The notes below the pieces were generated by a model. The model was not told the origin of the DNA. It ran no database searches and saw only the letters and a program-made list of their open reading frames with translations. 64,000 nucleotides of DNA from Rhodococcus sp. H36-A4 (lineage in GTDB: Bacteria; Actinomycetota; Actinomycetes; Mycobacteriales; Mycobacteriaceae): the NCBI RefSeq assembly GCF_027158005.1, contig NZ_JAPVLQ010000011.1, positions 1-64,000 on the forward strand, in the 5' to 3' direction. Of this stretch, positions 34,636 through 43,908 are shown in pieces; within the stretch, counting starts at the first letter, position 1, and each line of letters opens with the position of its first letter. The translations under genes were made by a program, and so were the position numbers.

Positions 34636-35421
34636 TCAGGGTCGGACGTCGTGCATCGGGGATGATTGACGACGTCCGACATACAGATCAGTGCGATAGG
34701 GGATAACGATGCGGCCGAGTGGGCGAACCAGTTCAGCAACGTCGTTCAGTGCTGTTCGCCGTGCTGCTTCTGGGAGATTGGCAACCCAACTCCACGATGC
34801 CACCTGGGCGAGGAAAGCATCGTGCCCGAGTGACTGTTCGTGCGTCGCGTTGGTGTGCTGGAGGGTCTCGAACAAGCGAGTGCTCTCGAGTGTCTTCTGC
34901 CAAGTGACGCCGGCCGGGTAGTCGCCTGCCGACTCCTTGTGGTGCGAAAGTATGCGCCGGAGGTCCTGCAGCCAGGACGTGGTGTCCACCGTCCATATGG
35001 GTGTGTTCCACAGAAGCCCGAGACCTCCCGAGGGTTTGAGGACTCGGGCGATTTCGCTGGTAGCCGTTGCTGTTTCGAACCAGTGGAATGCTTCGCCGAC
35101 AACGACTACATCGACGTCTGAGTCCGGCAGTGGAATGGACTCAGCGGTCCCGTCGAGCACCGTGATGCCAGGCATAGTTGTCTTGATTCGTTCGCGCATC
35201 CCATGCACGGGCTCGACCGCGACGACGCTGCCGACGCGGCTGTGGAACAACCGAGAGAGCTGTCCGGTTCCGGCGGCGAGGTCGAGGACTCGACTGCTGA
35301 TACTGAGTTCTAGGTCAGTGAAAATTCGGTCGATCGACGCATCGGCGTACGACGGTCGTCCAGTCTCGTAGTCCTCTGCGACCGCGCGGAACCCGGAAGC
35401 CGCGCGAGAATCGACGCCCAT
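34636..35421 (-). CDS. class I SAM-dependent methyltransferase
   Basis: A methyltransferase of about 261 residues, from ATG 35421. Motif I is VLDLAAGTGQLSRLF, then VVAVEPVHGM, and DVDVVVVGEAFHWF, the pattern of UbiE/Coq5-like and fungal trans-aconitate-type methyltransferases in Rhodococcus. RPSYADASIDRIF near the N-terminus is also typical. The substrate is unknown. Upstream frames to 35484 are open but basic and unconvincing. Confidence 0.8.
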   Translation of the reverse strand: MGVDSRAASGFRAVAEDYETGRPSYADASIDRIFTDLELSISSRVLDLAAGTGQLSRLFHSRVGSVVAVEPVHGMRERIKTTMPGITVLDGTAESIPLPDSDVDVVVVGEAFHWFETATATSEIARVLKPSGGLGLLWNTPIWTVDTTSWLQDLRRILSHHKESAGDYPAGVTWQKTLESTRLFETLQHTNATHEQSLGHDAFLAQVASWSWVANLPEAARRTALNDVAELVRPLGRIVIPYRTDLYVGRRQSSPMHDVRP

Positions 35422-36859
35422 ACGGGGACGATAGCGCAGAGAAGACCGACGATGTCGACTGTTGCGATGGGAAATCCGGTTCACCAGCAGGCAATCCGTT
35501 TACGGGCGAAGCACCTACTTTGGTTGGTCTCCCCGGCTCACCCAACTTCTGCCAAAGTGCGATGGCGTGTCCCGTCGATCTTCGCTGCATCTCGACAGAA
35601 AGACCGCAATCGCGCCGACCCGCTCCATACCGCTGACATTGAGCGGCATTGCGCCCAGTGAAAGGAACTGACGTTCGGTCTTTCAGTTAGGGTCGGGTCA
35701 CGCGGGTAGGTTCGGCCGGGTTTGGGTCGGTCGTCAACGACCTGCCTCCGGCCTTTCGTATCGGCAGCTCCACCGAGCTGTGGGGCGGCCAGGCCCCGCC
35801 TGGGCCCTGTCGAGGTCAGTCGGTCCGAGTTGACCGTCGTAGTGCGCTGAAGGCTTATTCACCCCGCCTTATCAGGGCCTCGCTCCGCGTCGTCCGCTCT
35901 ACGTCCCATAGTCAGAACCGGAATCGGAATCGGGCCGCCCGAAAAGTTTGTGTCATGGAAGGTGGTCGCGACTGCCCGATATCCATGCAGGATCCGGCAC
36001 GTCAGAATCGACGAAGTCGATAAGTTCCTGCAACAGTGCGTCCGCCTGGGTTTCGACGTGGTTTAGTGATTTCGGAGGTCAGCAACGGCGCGCGCGGGTT
36101 GCGTGGCCGCTCCCCCGCCGATACGTAATCCCTTCGGATACCGGCGAGGGTGGCGCGGACCATCTCGTGGCCGCACGGGTTGTCATGGCCGGTAGCGCGG
36201 TGGCGGTCCGCGATCGCCGCGATGCATCGGAACCGGCTGCCATGCCATCTCGATGGCACCACCTCGTGCTCGCAGAAACGCGTCGCAAGATACAAGATCC
36301 AGGGACGAACTCCCCCGAGGCGTCGTTCTCGATAGATATAGGTGCAAAATTGCAGTCCGAGAACTACACCCGCCGTCGTCGGCAGATCATCTGGAGTCGA
36401 GCCACCGAGCATTGTCCCCGAAAAGATCCTCTGAGCGACGCAGTCTCAATACGAGGCACAGACTGAAGGTTTCTCACATATGCAGTGACGCCTCCGAATT
36501 GAAAAGCACGCAGAATCGGGTTCCACGTCGGTGCCCCGGGAACGCTGTTGCGTTGGCACCGTCCGACAACGAGAAGTTCAACAACCATCTTGTGTAGTCG
36601 CCGACCGCTGGCGGCGGAACCGTGGAGTCTTCGATATCGAGTGCGTCCACTGCGACGGTGACGACGCTGAACTTCGAGTCAACGGCGTGGGCTCAGTGAA
36701 GTCATGTTGCATATTTCGCGCCCTCGGACGAGACGAAGCCGTTGGGCGCGGAGTTACCTGTGAGCGACCACGTTAGCTCGCACAAGCGTTTAGGTCGACG
36801 AGAGACCTGGCGAGACCGATAGCTGCCCTCACGAACGTTATTACCGTATTGTCCTGTTC
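35422..36859. other. gene-poor region, about 1.4 kb, with a recombinase remnant
   Basis: No intact gene is seen between the methyltransferase and the secreted protein at 36860. The minus strand at 36002-36412 contains a tyrosine-recombinase remnant, described separately. The stretch 35650-35950 has no supportable frame. Low coding density next to recombinase debris fits a decayed insertion. Confidence 0.6.
36002..36412 (-). pseudogene. tyrosine recombinase/integrase remnant
   Basis: The minus-strand translation contains IAAIADRHRATGHDNPC, then HEMVRATLAGIRRD and PRAPLLTSEI. This is the typical junction between the core-binding and catalytic domains of actinobacterial tyrosine recombinases. 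After TSEI the expected catalytic domain is missing, and the sequence changes to unrelated residues. Another frame downstream reads VETQADALLQELIDFVDS, probably from a different lost gene. No R-H-R-Y catalytic part remains. Confidence 0.6.
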
Positions 36860-37378
36860 GTGACTCGATCCTGGACTGTCCGAACCACCGTTGTCGGCGC
36901 TGCGCTCGCGGCAGCTCTCCTCGGCGTGTCCGGGGTGGCGTCAGCGCACCACCAGGAGTTCACGCCCTTCCCGTACAATATTTCCCTGGGACGAGAGTTG
37001 TCCCTTCCGTGCGCCGGTGAGGTGGGCGGTGACGTCTACACCCCGCACGACAGGCCGGGCATCGCTGTTGTCACGCTGACGTGGCGGACATTCTTCAACG
37101 CTGACTGCCCGCTAACGGTGTACGTGAACATGAACAACTTCGATGCACCATGGGTCGACCCGTACAGCGGCGCCAAGCCGACCGGCGGCACCTGGATGGT
37201 CCACCTGAACTCTGCCCCCAGATCGGGAACAGTTCCCGCGCATGGCAGCGAGTGGACCAAACAGATCGCGATCGACATCGGTTCAGGCAATGCAGGATTG
37301 ACCGTAACCACGGACTCCCCGCTCAACACCACACTGTTCGATCCGGCGGGCAACACCGTGCGCTTCACCGTCGCCTGA
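36860..37378 (+). CDS. secreted protein of unknown function
   Basis: A 172-residue exported protein beginning at GTG 36860. The first ~30 residues are a Sec signal peptide with cleavage likely after GVASA. The mature protein starts HHQEF and is rich in Thr, Pro and aromatic residues (VTLTWRTFFNADC, MNNFDAPWVDPYSGA), with two cysteines. It looks like a small beta-rich extracellular domain. No family is recognised and no operon partner is apparent. Confidence 0.65.
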   Translation: MTRSWTVRTTVVGAALAAALLGVSGVASAHHQEFTPFPYNISLGRELSLPCAGEVGGDVYTPHDRPGIAVVTLTWRTFFNADCPLTVYVNMNNFDAPWVDPYSGAKPTGGTWMVHLNSAPRSGTVPAHGSEWTKQIAIDIGSGNAGLTVTTDSPLNTTLFDPAGNTVRFTVA

Positions 37379-37385
37379 CGGCTCG

Positions 37386-37619
37386 CTAGAAGATCGGCGT
37401 CTCGCCGTTGGCGACGGCTTCGATCCAGTCCACCGTCCTATCAGTCAGTTCGAACTCGCCCTCTTCCGACCCGCTCCCATCCCACGTCGAGCCGTCCGCC
37501 ACGGTTGTGACCGACAAGATGTCGGCGCGCACACTCGGCTCGACCGGTTCGCCGGCATGATCGAGCAGCCATTCCCGTGAATCCGCGGTCACCTTCGGCC
37601 ACCATGTCTCGATGTTCAT
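37386..37619 (-). CDS. small acidic protein of unknown function
   Basis: A 77-residue acidic protein (MNIETWWPKVTADSREWLLDH...; DWIEAVANGETPIF). Its N-terminus pattern is seen in uncharacterised actinobacterial proteins. The ATG at 37619 lacks a strong ribosome-binding site. It is convergent with the secreted-protein gene, with an 7-base gap between stops. A cytoplasmic location is expected. Confidence 0.55.
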   Translation of the reverse strand: MNIETWWPKVTADSREWLLDHAGEPVEPSVRADILSVTTVADGSTWDGSGSEEGEFELTDRTVDWIEAVANGETPIF

Positions 37620-38305
37620 AGCTCAAGTCTGGGCTCGCGTTCGGTCGAGCACATCAGGGAAAACCCTGACTCCTGCGAATCAAGGTCAGAAGTCCGCGCT
37701 GCGGGCCACTCGGCGCGTTCGGATCGCACTTTGTCGAAGCTTGGGACAAATGCGAATTCGGTGGCGGCCGCCGATCCATAGGCTGTCACCGTAGGCGTTG
37801 ATATTACCGCGGTCGAGAGCTGCAATCGCGTTGTAGGAGAGGCATGCGCCGGCCAAATGGAAGAGTACGACGTCGCGGCCTCCGAACAATGCCGCCGTCG
37901 ACCCGCCGGTCGGCAATGCGGCCGCGATCGCGTGACACTGCGCGGCACGTCGGATCGTTTTATCTGTGCGCGGAGTCCAATGCCAGCCGGAGCGAGGTCA
38001 CCCGGGCGGGTAGCGGCGAGGTGTCGGCGGTGGCGCACCAGTCGACAACAGCGCCCACTGGTAGCAGTAGTCGCCCAACGCGCCTCCCTGCCTCGACGTC
38101 ACCTGTGCGACGGTACCGGCCTGAGCCGACAGATCCGGGTCGACGGCGCGGACGTTCCGCCACAAATCCCCCTGGCCCGCACAGGCGACGCCGAAGTCCC
38201 TCCTGGCGAAACTGGTGGCCAGGCGACAGTCACCGATGCTGATCAACGCGAAGAGTCACAGGGACAATGCGGTCCTGTGACTCTCCTCGACGCTGCGAGT
38301 AGGAA
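37620..38305. other. decayed coding region, minus strand
   Basis: Three minus-strand frames each carry protein-like stretches that break off: CAGQGDLWRNVRAVDPDL and GALGDYCYQWALLSTGAPP near 38200-38050, VTSLRLALDSAHR near 37990-37960, and GGRDVVLFHLAGACLSYN then IAALDRGNINAYGDSLW near 37890-37790. Together they look like one gene split by several frameshifts. I cannot name the protein. Confidence 0.4.
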
Positions 38306-38513
38306 CTACTCGGCGAGCTTGGCGATGGACTGCGCCCAGAGGAAGTATTTGTTGCCTCCGAGATCGCCGATGGTCTTGATATTGAACGCGGCCTTGAGGT
38401 GTTCGGCGTCGCCGAGGCTCACGCCCTGCAGTGTTTCAACGGGTGCGTCGACGATTTCGGTAAGGGGCTTGTCTTCGTTTGCGTTGCCCGAGCTTGTCAG
38501 CGATTGCAGCCAT
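38306..38513 (-). pseudogene. small HhH-like protein gene with a one-base frameshift
   Basis: A strong AGGAGG precedes ATG 38513, which starts MAAIADKLG. The frame then goes off into basic residues. In the next frame, NANEDKPLTEIVDAPVETLQG, then GDAEHLKAAFNIKTIGDLG and NKYFLWAQSIAKLAE run to a stop at 38306. This is a common small actinobacterial protein with a helix-hairpin-helix-like core. The interval is 208 bases, one more than a multiple of three. Removing one G from GGG near 38487 would restore a ~68-residue protein. It is either a recent frameshift or a sequencing error. Confidence 0.6.
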
Positions 38514-38606
38514 GGGTATACCTCCTAGATCTCGTGTGCAGGCGCTCGGTTTCGGGCGCCGCCATCCGACGGTACGTAATCGACCCCGAGAGCGGGGTGT
38601 GTTCAT

Positions 38607-39411
38607 GTGCTCGTCACGATCGCCGGATTCACTGAGGCGGTGCTCTCCCCCGCTGGCTACAACTCCGCATTCCTACCCGCCATCGAACTTGATCCACCAT
38701 CACGGCCAAATCTGGTTGTGTTGCCGTACACGCACTTCACGGTCCGCGATCGACCCGGAGCGCTGCCTGGCGTCGAGCACAGCGGTGAACATCGGCGGAT
38801 CCCAGCTGCGCGATGTCGAACGCGGCGACGACTGGCGACTCGATCCGCGGCTGCCGGCCACGCAGCAGGCCGGCCCGCAGCTTTATGCCAGTAGCGATCT
38901 CTACCTCGGTCATCTGGTGCGGCGCCGCGACCCAGTCTGGGGCACCGCCGCGGTCGCCGAGCTGGCCAACGACGACACCTTCCACTACACGGTGTGCGGG
39001 CCGCAAACCGTGACCTTGAACCAGATGCATCTTCGCCGCCGACGATCCGGTGTACCGGGGCGTCGCAATTTTACGACGGTTCTTCAAAATAGCCGCCTGG
39101 GAACAGGAGTCACAGTTGGCGGCGACGGATACATCCTTGACCAGACACCCTCGTTAGGGCCGATCTTCACCCGACCTGCCCGAGCCGACTCCGCTACTCC
39201 CCCACTCGGGCCGTACCGGACCTTCCAGGTGCCCATCGAAGACATCGCCGCCATGACCGAACTATCGATGAAACAACTCGTCGCGGCGGATCGGTACATC
39301 CTTCAACCGGCCGCACGACTCGAACAGCAACGGTGGAGCGAACTTGCCGCGTACGCCGACATCGTTTCTCTGGCAGAGAGCTTCGGTGTCAGCCGTGACC
39401 CCGGCGGGTGA
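38607..39411 (+). pseudogene. DNA/RNA non-specific endonuclease (EndoG/NUC-type) gene, decayed
   Basis: Pieces of one gene lie in different frames. AGYNSAFLPAIELDPPSRPN starts in one frame. ERCLASSTAVNIGGSQLRD, GPQLYASSDLYLGHLVRRRD, WGTAAVAELANDDTFHYTV follow in a second, with the region equivalent to the catalytic DRGH motif changed to YLGH. Then FAADDPVYRGVAILRRFFK is in a third, and GYILDQTPSLG to TFQVPIEDIAAMT returns to the second. A middle segment after LNQ also seems to be deleted. Two or more frameshifts, a deletion and a damaged active site make it non-functional. Confidence 0.7.
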
Positions 39412-39446
39412 GTCGGCTGCGTTACCGACTTCAGATGGGCGTCGGG

Positions 39447-40331
39447 TCATGGAGCGCGGCGATCGGCAGCACCGTGGGAGTACACCACGACCCCGTTCTC
39501 TTTCACCCACGTCTCGTCAACGCCGCCGAAGTGCTCGACGAGCAACTCGACTGTCGGAATTTCCGCAGCGAGTGCATGATCGAACGCTGTCCGGGCGTTG
39601 CGGGCGCATACCGTTACCTCGGTGTCGCCGGTGTAGAGGGCGTCGATGACGAAACCAGGGGTGAAGCGGCCACCGAAAGGATCGCCGCCGTTGATCGCAT
39701 CGAGGCGGCCGCGCCACCACCGCCTTAACGCTCGCGCACGGGTGATCTCCGCGGGGGCCTCGACGTCGAGGATCGTGAATTTCTCGTAATCCGCAGATGC
39801 GAGGTCGTTCAGCAGACGAGGAGCGAGACCGGGCCAACTGAACGTCCCCTCCAGAACAATGTTTTCCCTACGCGCCATACAGATCTCGGTGATCGCGTCG
39901 AGAAGGATCGTCGACTCCGAGTGCACCAGGGTCGCGAGTTCCCGCGGCATCACCGGCTGCCCGTCGGGCAACACCTGATCGAAGAGGTCGTCGTAGACGC
40001 CGCAGGCGACCGCGTCGCGGAGCAGGTAGTCCTTGACGACGTCGGCGTCGAGGATCCGCCACCCCTGTCCGGCTAGATGGCGGCGGTCGATACTCGACGA
40101 CTTTCCGGCCCCAGGAGGTCCCGCGGTCGCCAACGCAAGGAACTGACGTCCGACGGCTACATCGGTGTGTTCGGCGAGGAAGGCTTCGACGATGCCGTCG
40201 CGGGTTCGGCGCCGCGACACCGGGTCGAAGGAGTGATTCGAGGCTCGGGCACCGTTCTTGTCGAGTACCCCACCGGGTCTGCACCAGGCTTCGAGTTCGA
40301 AGGCAACGGCAACGGCAAGGTCAGAGTGCAT
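39447..40331 (-). CDS. zeta-toxin-family kinase
   Basis: A protein of about 294 residues with a zeta-toxin/AAA-like P-loop, AGPPGAGKSSSID, and ILDADVVKDYLL and ENIVLEGTFSW downstream as in zeta toxins, which phosphorylate UDP-N-acetylglucosamine or related targets. WRGRLDAINGGDPFGGRF and a C-terminal ETWVKENGVVVY complete the pattern. The ATG at 40331 overlaps the end of the upstream HTH gene by 11 bases, the layout of an antitoxin-toxin operon. Whether it is toxic or a housekeeping variant cannot be told from sequence. Confidence 0.85.
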   Translation of the reverse strand: MHSDLAVAVAFELEAWCRPGGVLDKNGARASNHSFDPVSRRRTRDGIVEAFLAEHTDVAVGRQFLALATAGPPGAGKSSSIDRRHLAGQGWRILDADVVKDYLLRDAVACGVYDDLFDQVLPDGQPVMPRELATLVHSESTILLDAITEICMARRENIVLEGTFSWPGLAPRLLNDLASADYEKFTILDVEAPAEITRARALRRWWRGRLDAINGGDPFGGRFTPGFVIDALYTGDTEVTVCARNARTAFDHALAAEIPTVELLVEHFGGVDETWVKENGVVVYSHGAADRRAP

Positions 40332-40770
40332 TCGCCTGCGCACGCCGGTCGGCCGTGGCCGCGAGAAGCACTCGATAATCCTCGTCGACCAGGAGATCCC
40401 CAGCGCGTTCGATTTGATCCCACGTCCCCCGCACGTAGCTCTCCCCTGCCAGATCGCCGTCAGCGATGTGCCCGAATGTGTACGGCCACGAGGTCAGTTC
40501 GGCCACCATCGCGTCGTGGTCGAGGAGCTTGGCGGCATGCTCGAGCAACACCTCGCGCGGACTACGCTCACGTGCCGCCGGGTTGAGCCGCAACTTCTTG
40601 ACTATGCGGCTCACCTCGGGCTGCGTGACCGCAAGGCTCTTCGCAATGACCCGTTGAGCGATGCCATTGTCGGTAGCGTGCGCAACCGCGCGCAGGAGCT
40701 TGAGTTGCAGGAGTTCTCGTTCTGCAGGTATCGCCCGAAGGTCACGTTCCATGTCGTGAGCAAGTGACAT
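40321..40770 (-). CDS. helix-turn-helix protein, probable antitoxin of the zeta pair
   Basis: A 149-residue protein with a helix-turn-helix (GIAQRVIAKSLAVTQPEVSRIV), split as GIAQRVIAKSLAV and TQPEVSRIVKKLR, followed by a helical C-terminal part. GGAGG precedes ATG 40770 closely. It overlaps the toxin gene, and an imperfect palindrome lies just upstream, fitting an autoregulated operon. It is not a classical epsilon antitoxin; the pairing is inferred from overlap and order. Confidence 0.75.
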   Translation of the reverse strand: MSLAHDMERDLRAIPAERELLQLKLLRAVAHATDNGIAQRVIAKSLAVTQPEVSRIVKKLRLNPAARERSPREVLLEHAAKLLDHDAMVAELTSWPYTFGHIADGDLAGESYVRGTWDQIERAGDLLVDEDYRVLLAATADRRAQANAL

Positions 40771-40790
40771 CAGACCTCCTCAAATGCAGT

Positions 40791-40806
40791 TATACCAAAT
40801 TGTATC
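40791..40806. promoter_or_regulatory. imperfect palindrome upstream of the zeta operon
   Basis: TATACCAAATTGTATC is an inverted repeat (TATAC / GTATC, one mismatch) about 20 bases upstream of the HTH gene start on the minus strand. It sits where a promoter and autoregulatory operator would lie. The remaining ~285 bases to the next gene at 41093 hold nothing I recognise. Confidence 0.4.
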
Positions 40807-41092
40807 ACCGCGCCGTTCGATTGCAGCGCTCTCCAGTCTCGTACGAGACACATACTGGGTTGACCTACGGCGAACGAAGCGCGCCCTGCTCACCCCAGGC
40901 CGCAATCCGAACACCTGCACGACAACACGCTGGCCGTGCGCCGGTCGATCATTCGAACGGTACACACTCAACCGTGACCGAATCATTCAATTGAACGATT
41001 TCGCCACCGGTAGACAGCAGTTACACGATCTCAGCAACAGCAGCGCCGCGTACCAGGGTGCTGCACATTGGCTGTTCTGAGATGATTGCCCG

Positions 41093-41977
41093 ATGCATCG
41101 GATCCGGCTGATCTCCGCGCTCGTTGCGCTGACAATGCTCACGGCAGGATGCGCCGACGACCCTCCGCCCGAGCCGACACCGGTAGTCGTGGCCTTCGAC
41201 GACGGATGGGGCCAGCTGTTTGTCATGAACATCGACGGCTCCGGCCTGCGCCAGGTCACCCCGACCGTGGGCGAAGACAGCCGGGACCCGAACTACGGGT
41301 ACGGCGCCGCCCTCTCCCCCGATGGCGAGCAACTCGCGTACGCCCGAGGCCGGTTCATCGAGATCATCGACCTCGAGTCGGGTGAATCGACGTCGGTGTA
41401 CGAGGGTGGCTACCAACCGGCTTTCTCACCCGACGGATCCAAGATCGCGTTTACCGCAAACGGCAGCATCAACATCATGAACGTCGACGGATCCGACGCA
41501 CATGTCATCGCGCAAGAAGAGTCGGCCTTCGGAGCGACATTCTCCCCGGATAGCTCACGGGTGGTCTACGTCACCGGCGGATATCTGAACGAAGTACCTG
41601 TCAACGGCGGAGAATCGACAGTGCTTCTGCGCGACCAGTTCTGGAACTCCGACCCGGCCTTTTCGCCCGATGGGTCGACGCTCGTCTTCTCCAGTAACCG
41701 AGGCGGCAACAACGGCTCCGAGATCTACACAATGCCGTCCGGCGGCGGGGAGATCACACCTCTCACCGATACCTACGCCGTACATCCGAAGTTCACGCCC
41801 GACGGCTCGCGCATACTGTACGACCGGGCGGTTACACAGATGGGTGAACTGGTGACCGACATCGCCACCGGCTCCCAGCCTGAGATTGCATCGATGAACC
41901 CCGACGGATCCGACCAGAAACGGCTGACTCCACGCTCCCTGAGCGGTCAGATGCCGACCGTGGGTGGCGGACGTTGA
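41093..41977 (+). CDS. PD40/TolB-like beta-propeller lipoprotein
   Basis: A 294-residue lipoprotein: a short leader with lipobox (MLTAGC) and then repeated PD40/WD40-like units with SPDG motifs (ALSPDGEQLAYAR, AFSPDGSKIAFTA, TFSPDSSRVVYVT, AFSPDGSTLVFSS, KFTPDGSRILYDR). Six-bladed propellers of this type bind proteins or ligands outside the membrane. There is no obvious partner such as tolA or pal. It stands alone between the zeta operon and a gene-poor stretch. Confidence 0.85.
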   Translation: MHRIRLISALVALTMLTAGCADDPPPEPTPVVVAFDDGWGQLFVMNIDGSGLRQVTPTVGEDSRDPNYGYGAALSPDGEQLAYARGRFIEIIDLESGESTSVYEGGYQPAFSPDGSKIAFTANGSINIMNVDGSDAHVIAQEESAFGATFSPDSSRVVYVTGGYLNEVPVNGGESTVLLRDQFWNSDPAFSPDGSTLVFSSNRGGNNGSEIYTMPSGGGEITPLTDTYAVHPKFTPDGSRILYDRAVTQMGELVTDIATGSQPEIASMNPDGSDQKRLTPRSLSGQMPTVGGGR

Positions 41978-42444
41978 CCCGCGAGCTACTCTGCACTTTT
42001 GGGTTCGCTCGCCTTCGCGACGCGTCCAATCCGCAAGATCGATTACGCCGAGTGGTCTGAGAACCGGGCCAGTCTATGCGCCGAGTTTTTTTGCTACTGG
42101 CTATGTCGACCGCCGCGGGCGACAATCGCCCGCGAGAATAGTCCGGCCAAGACGTGATCGATATAGGCCTAGGGTCCGCGGTAGCGGTGACTGGAACGTG
42201 CTCGGTGAAGATAGCTAGCACGCAGTGACGACGGCGAGAATGCTGTTCGTGCAGCTGTCGGACTTGGTTGCCTCAGGAACAGACCTCGAACTTGCGCTCG
42301 ATCGCGACCCGGGCCTCGCTTGACCACCGAATCCGCAGCCGCCGTCGCCGAGAACGCGCCTCAACAGCCGATGATCAGGTCTTTACGTCAGTACGTCACC
42401 GTCAGGGCATCCTGACCCCGGCTGCGTCCCCCGCGCCGGCATCG

Positions 42445-42472
42445 GAGCACTGAGCGCTGAGCACTGAGCACT
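42445..42472. repeat. four tandem copies of a 7-bp unit
   Basis: The unit GAGCACT occurs four times in a row, the second copy reading GAGCGCT. Such short tandem repeats can vary in copy number by slippage. It lies in non-coding DNA about 140 bases before the DUF6745 gene. Confidence 0.7.
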
Positions 42473-42558
42473 GAGGAACTGCGATCACTTTTGATCTGCA
42501 GGGTTTGCAACAGCCCGCCTGGAATACTCGAGCGCACCACTAGCGGCGACGCATCATG

Positions 42559-42599
42559 TGTGTCAGGCTGTTCCCATGACTACCGGAAAGGCTGACACA
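42559..42599. repeat. inverted repeat upstream of the DUF6745 gene
   Basis: TGTGTCAG and CTGACACA are perfect 8-bp inverted arms separated by 25 bases, ending 11 bases before the GTG start at 42611. The right arm also lies in a smaller palindrome, GGCTGACACAGCC. It may be an operator or an RNA hairpin in the leader. Confidence 0.5.
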
Positions 42600-42610
42600 G
42601 CCTCCATCGC

Positions 42611-43882
42611 GTGAGCGCCGTGCAGATCCCCTCGACTTCTTCATCGCACGGGACACTCATCGAAGACCCCCATTCAGAACTCATCCGCAGTGTCGTATCC
42701 ATGCGCGACACCTATCTCGGTCACGGAATGCGCGCCGGACCATCGGATCGACACTCTGCCGAATCTGCTGTGGCTCAGCTGTATCGACATGCCGACCTCC
42801 CCGTTCCTCGCTTCGTATGGGAACCGTCTCCGGCAGCTGCAGCGGCCCGCATCGCCGGGGACGACCTGGCTTCCGCTGTAACCTTTGCCGTCGAAGTCCC
42901 CACCTGTGCATCGGCTCGCATCGCAACATTGCTCTCCATTTCACGCTCCCGAATGGACGCATGCATCCGGCTGCCGGTGAGCGAACGGCCACCACCCCGA
43001 TGGCCGATGACGATCCGGTCTCGGGCGCTCAGAGCAGCCCAAGGTCGCACAACGGCTGCAGTACGAAATCAGCCACCCGAAATGTCGGTCCGCGCGGGCA
43101 TCGGACTGAACCCGATCATACGATCGACGGTGTGGGACTCGTTGCACACCAGCCTGTTCGACGGCGTCGCACCCGCCATCAGGACACTGATGCCGCCCCT
43201 CGTCGGCGAAATCCCGTGGTACGGCCAGCAGGAAGCACACCGTATGGCGTACTACGACATCTACCGCCGCCTCGGCCTGGCAACCTTCCAACCACAGGAC
43301 AACGAACTGCTCGACGCACTTGTTGCCCTGACCGAATCGACGGGATGGTGGTGGGCGTTCGACGACGTCTGCGTCATGTCCGAACGACCGACCGTGCTGC
43401 ACTCCGAACCCATTCCCGATCGAGTACACGGCGAAAGACGGCTGCACCACCACGACGAACCGGCGATCCAATTCGCTGACGGCAGTGCGACATACGTCCT
43501 GAACGGCACAATTGTGCCGGATTGGGTGGTGCTCGACCCGAGCGTCGAACGCATCACCGTCGAACGCAACGTCGAGATCCGCCGCTCCGCAATCGAACGC
43601 ATCGGGTGGGACAACTACATCGACGCTGCAGGACTCACCCTGGTCGACAACGCCGACGATCCAGGCAACGACGGCTGCACTCTGCAGCTGTTCGCCGCCC
43701 CTGCCGGCTGGGGCGGCGAAGGTCGAGTGCTTCTCGCTGTCAATGGGTCTCGCGAACGCGACGGCCAGCGCAGACGCTACGGCCTGCACGTTCCAGGCGA
43801 ATTCTTCTCGGCCCTCGACACCGCAGGCTGGACCTACGGCCTCAGCGGAGAAAACTACGCCCAATTGCTCCGCCGAACCTGA
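42611..43882 (+). CDS. DUF6745-like protein
   Basis: A 423-residue protein starting at GTG 42611. The second half carries a pattern I associate with the DUF6745 domain: RRLHHHDEPAIQFADGSATYVLNG, split as HHHDEPAIQFADG and ATYVLNG, then VPDWVVLDPSVERIT and VEIRRSAIERIGWDNYI. The N-terminal half is Pro/Arg-rich. The function is unknown. The next gene, 26 bases downstream, encodes the small protein that often accompanies DUF6745 genes in actinobacteria. Confidence 0.6.
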   Translation: MSAVQIPSTSSSHGTLIEDPHSELIRSVVSMRDTYLGHGMRAGPSDRHSAESAVAQLYRHADLPVPRFVWEPSPAAAAARIAGDDLASAVTFAVEVPTCASARIATLLSISRSRMDACIRLPVSERPPPRWPMTIRSRALRAAQGRTTAAVRNQPPEMSVRAGIGLNPIIRSTVWDSLHTSLFDGVAPAIRTLMPPLVGEIPWYGQQEAHRMAYYDIYRRLGLATFQPQDNELLDALVALTESTGWWWAFDDVCVMSERPTVLHSEPIPDRVHGERRLHHHDEPAIQFADGSATYVLNGTIVPDWVVLDPSVERITVERNVEIRRSAIERIGWDNYIDAAGLTLVDNADDPGNDGCTLQLFAAPAGWGGEGRVLLAVNGSRERDGQRRRYGLHVPGEFFSALDTAGWTYGLSGENYAQLLRRT

Positions 43883-43908
43883 ACCTACTCTTACACAAGG
43901 TGACTGAG

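Larger units (their letters stand above)
41978..42610. other. intergenic stretch with short repeats, no gene seen
   Basis: About 630 bases without a supportable gene. It holds a 7-bp tandem repeat (42445-42472) and an inverted repeat with 8-bp arms, TGTGTCAG at 42559-42566 and CTGACACA at 42592-42599. The latter could be part of the promoter region of the DUF6745 gene that starts at 42611. Confidence 0.5.

Noticed and set aside
38479-39411. A 310-codon plus-strand frame that looks like one protein
   Set aside because: Its first ~90 residues are unlike any nuclease, and the true N-terminus and middle of the EndoG-like protein lie in other frames; it is part of a pseudogene.
42445-42472. Tandem 7-bp repeats as a possible CRISPR array or origin iterons
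   Set aside because: There are only four 7-bp units with no spacers, no cas or replication genes nearby, so neither fits.
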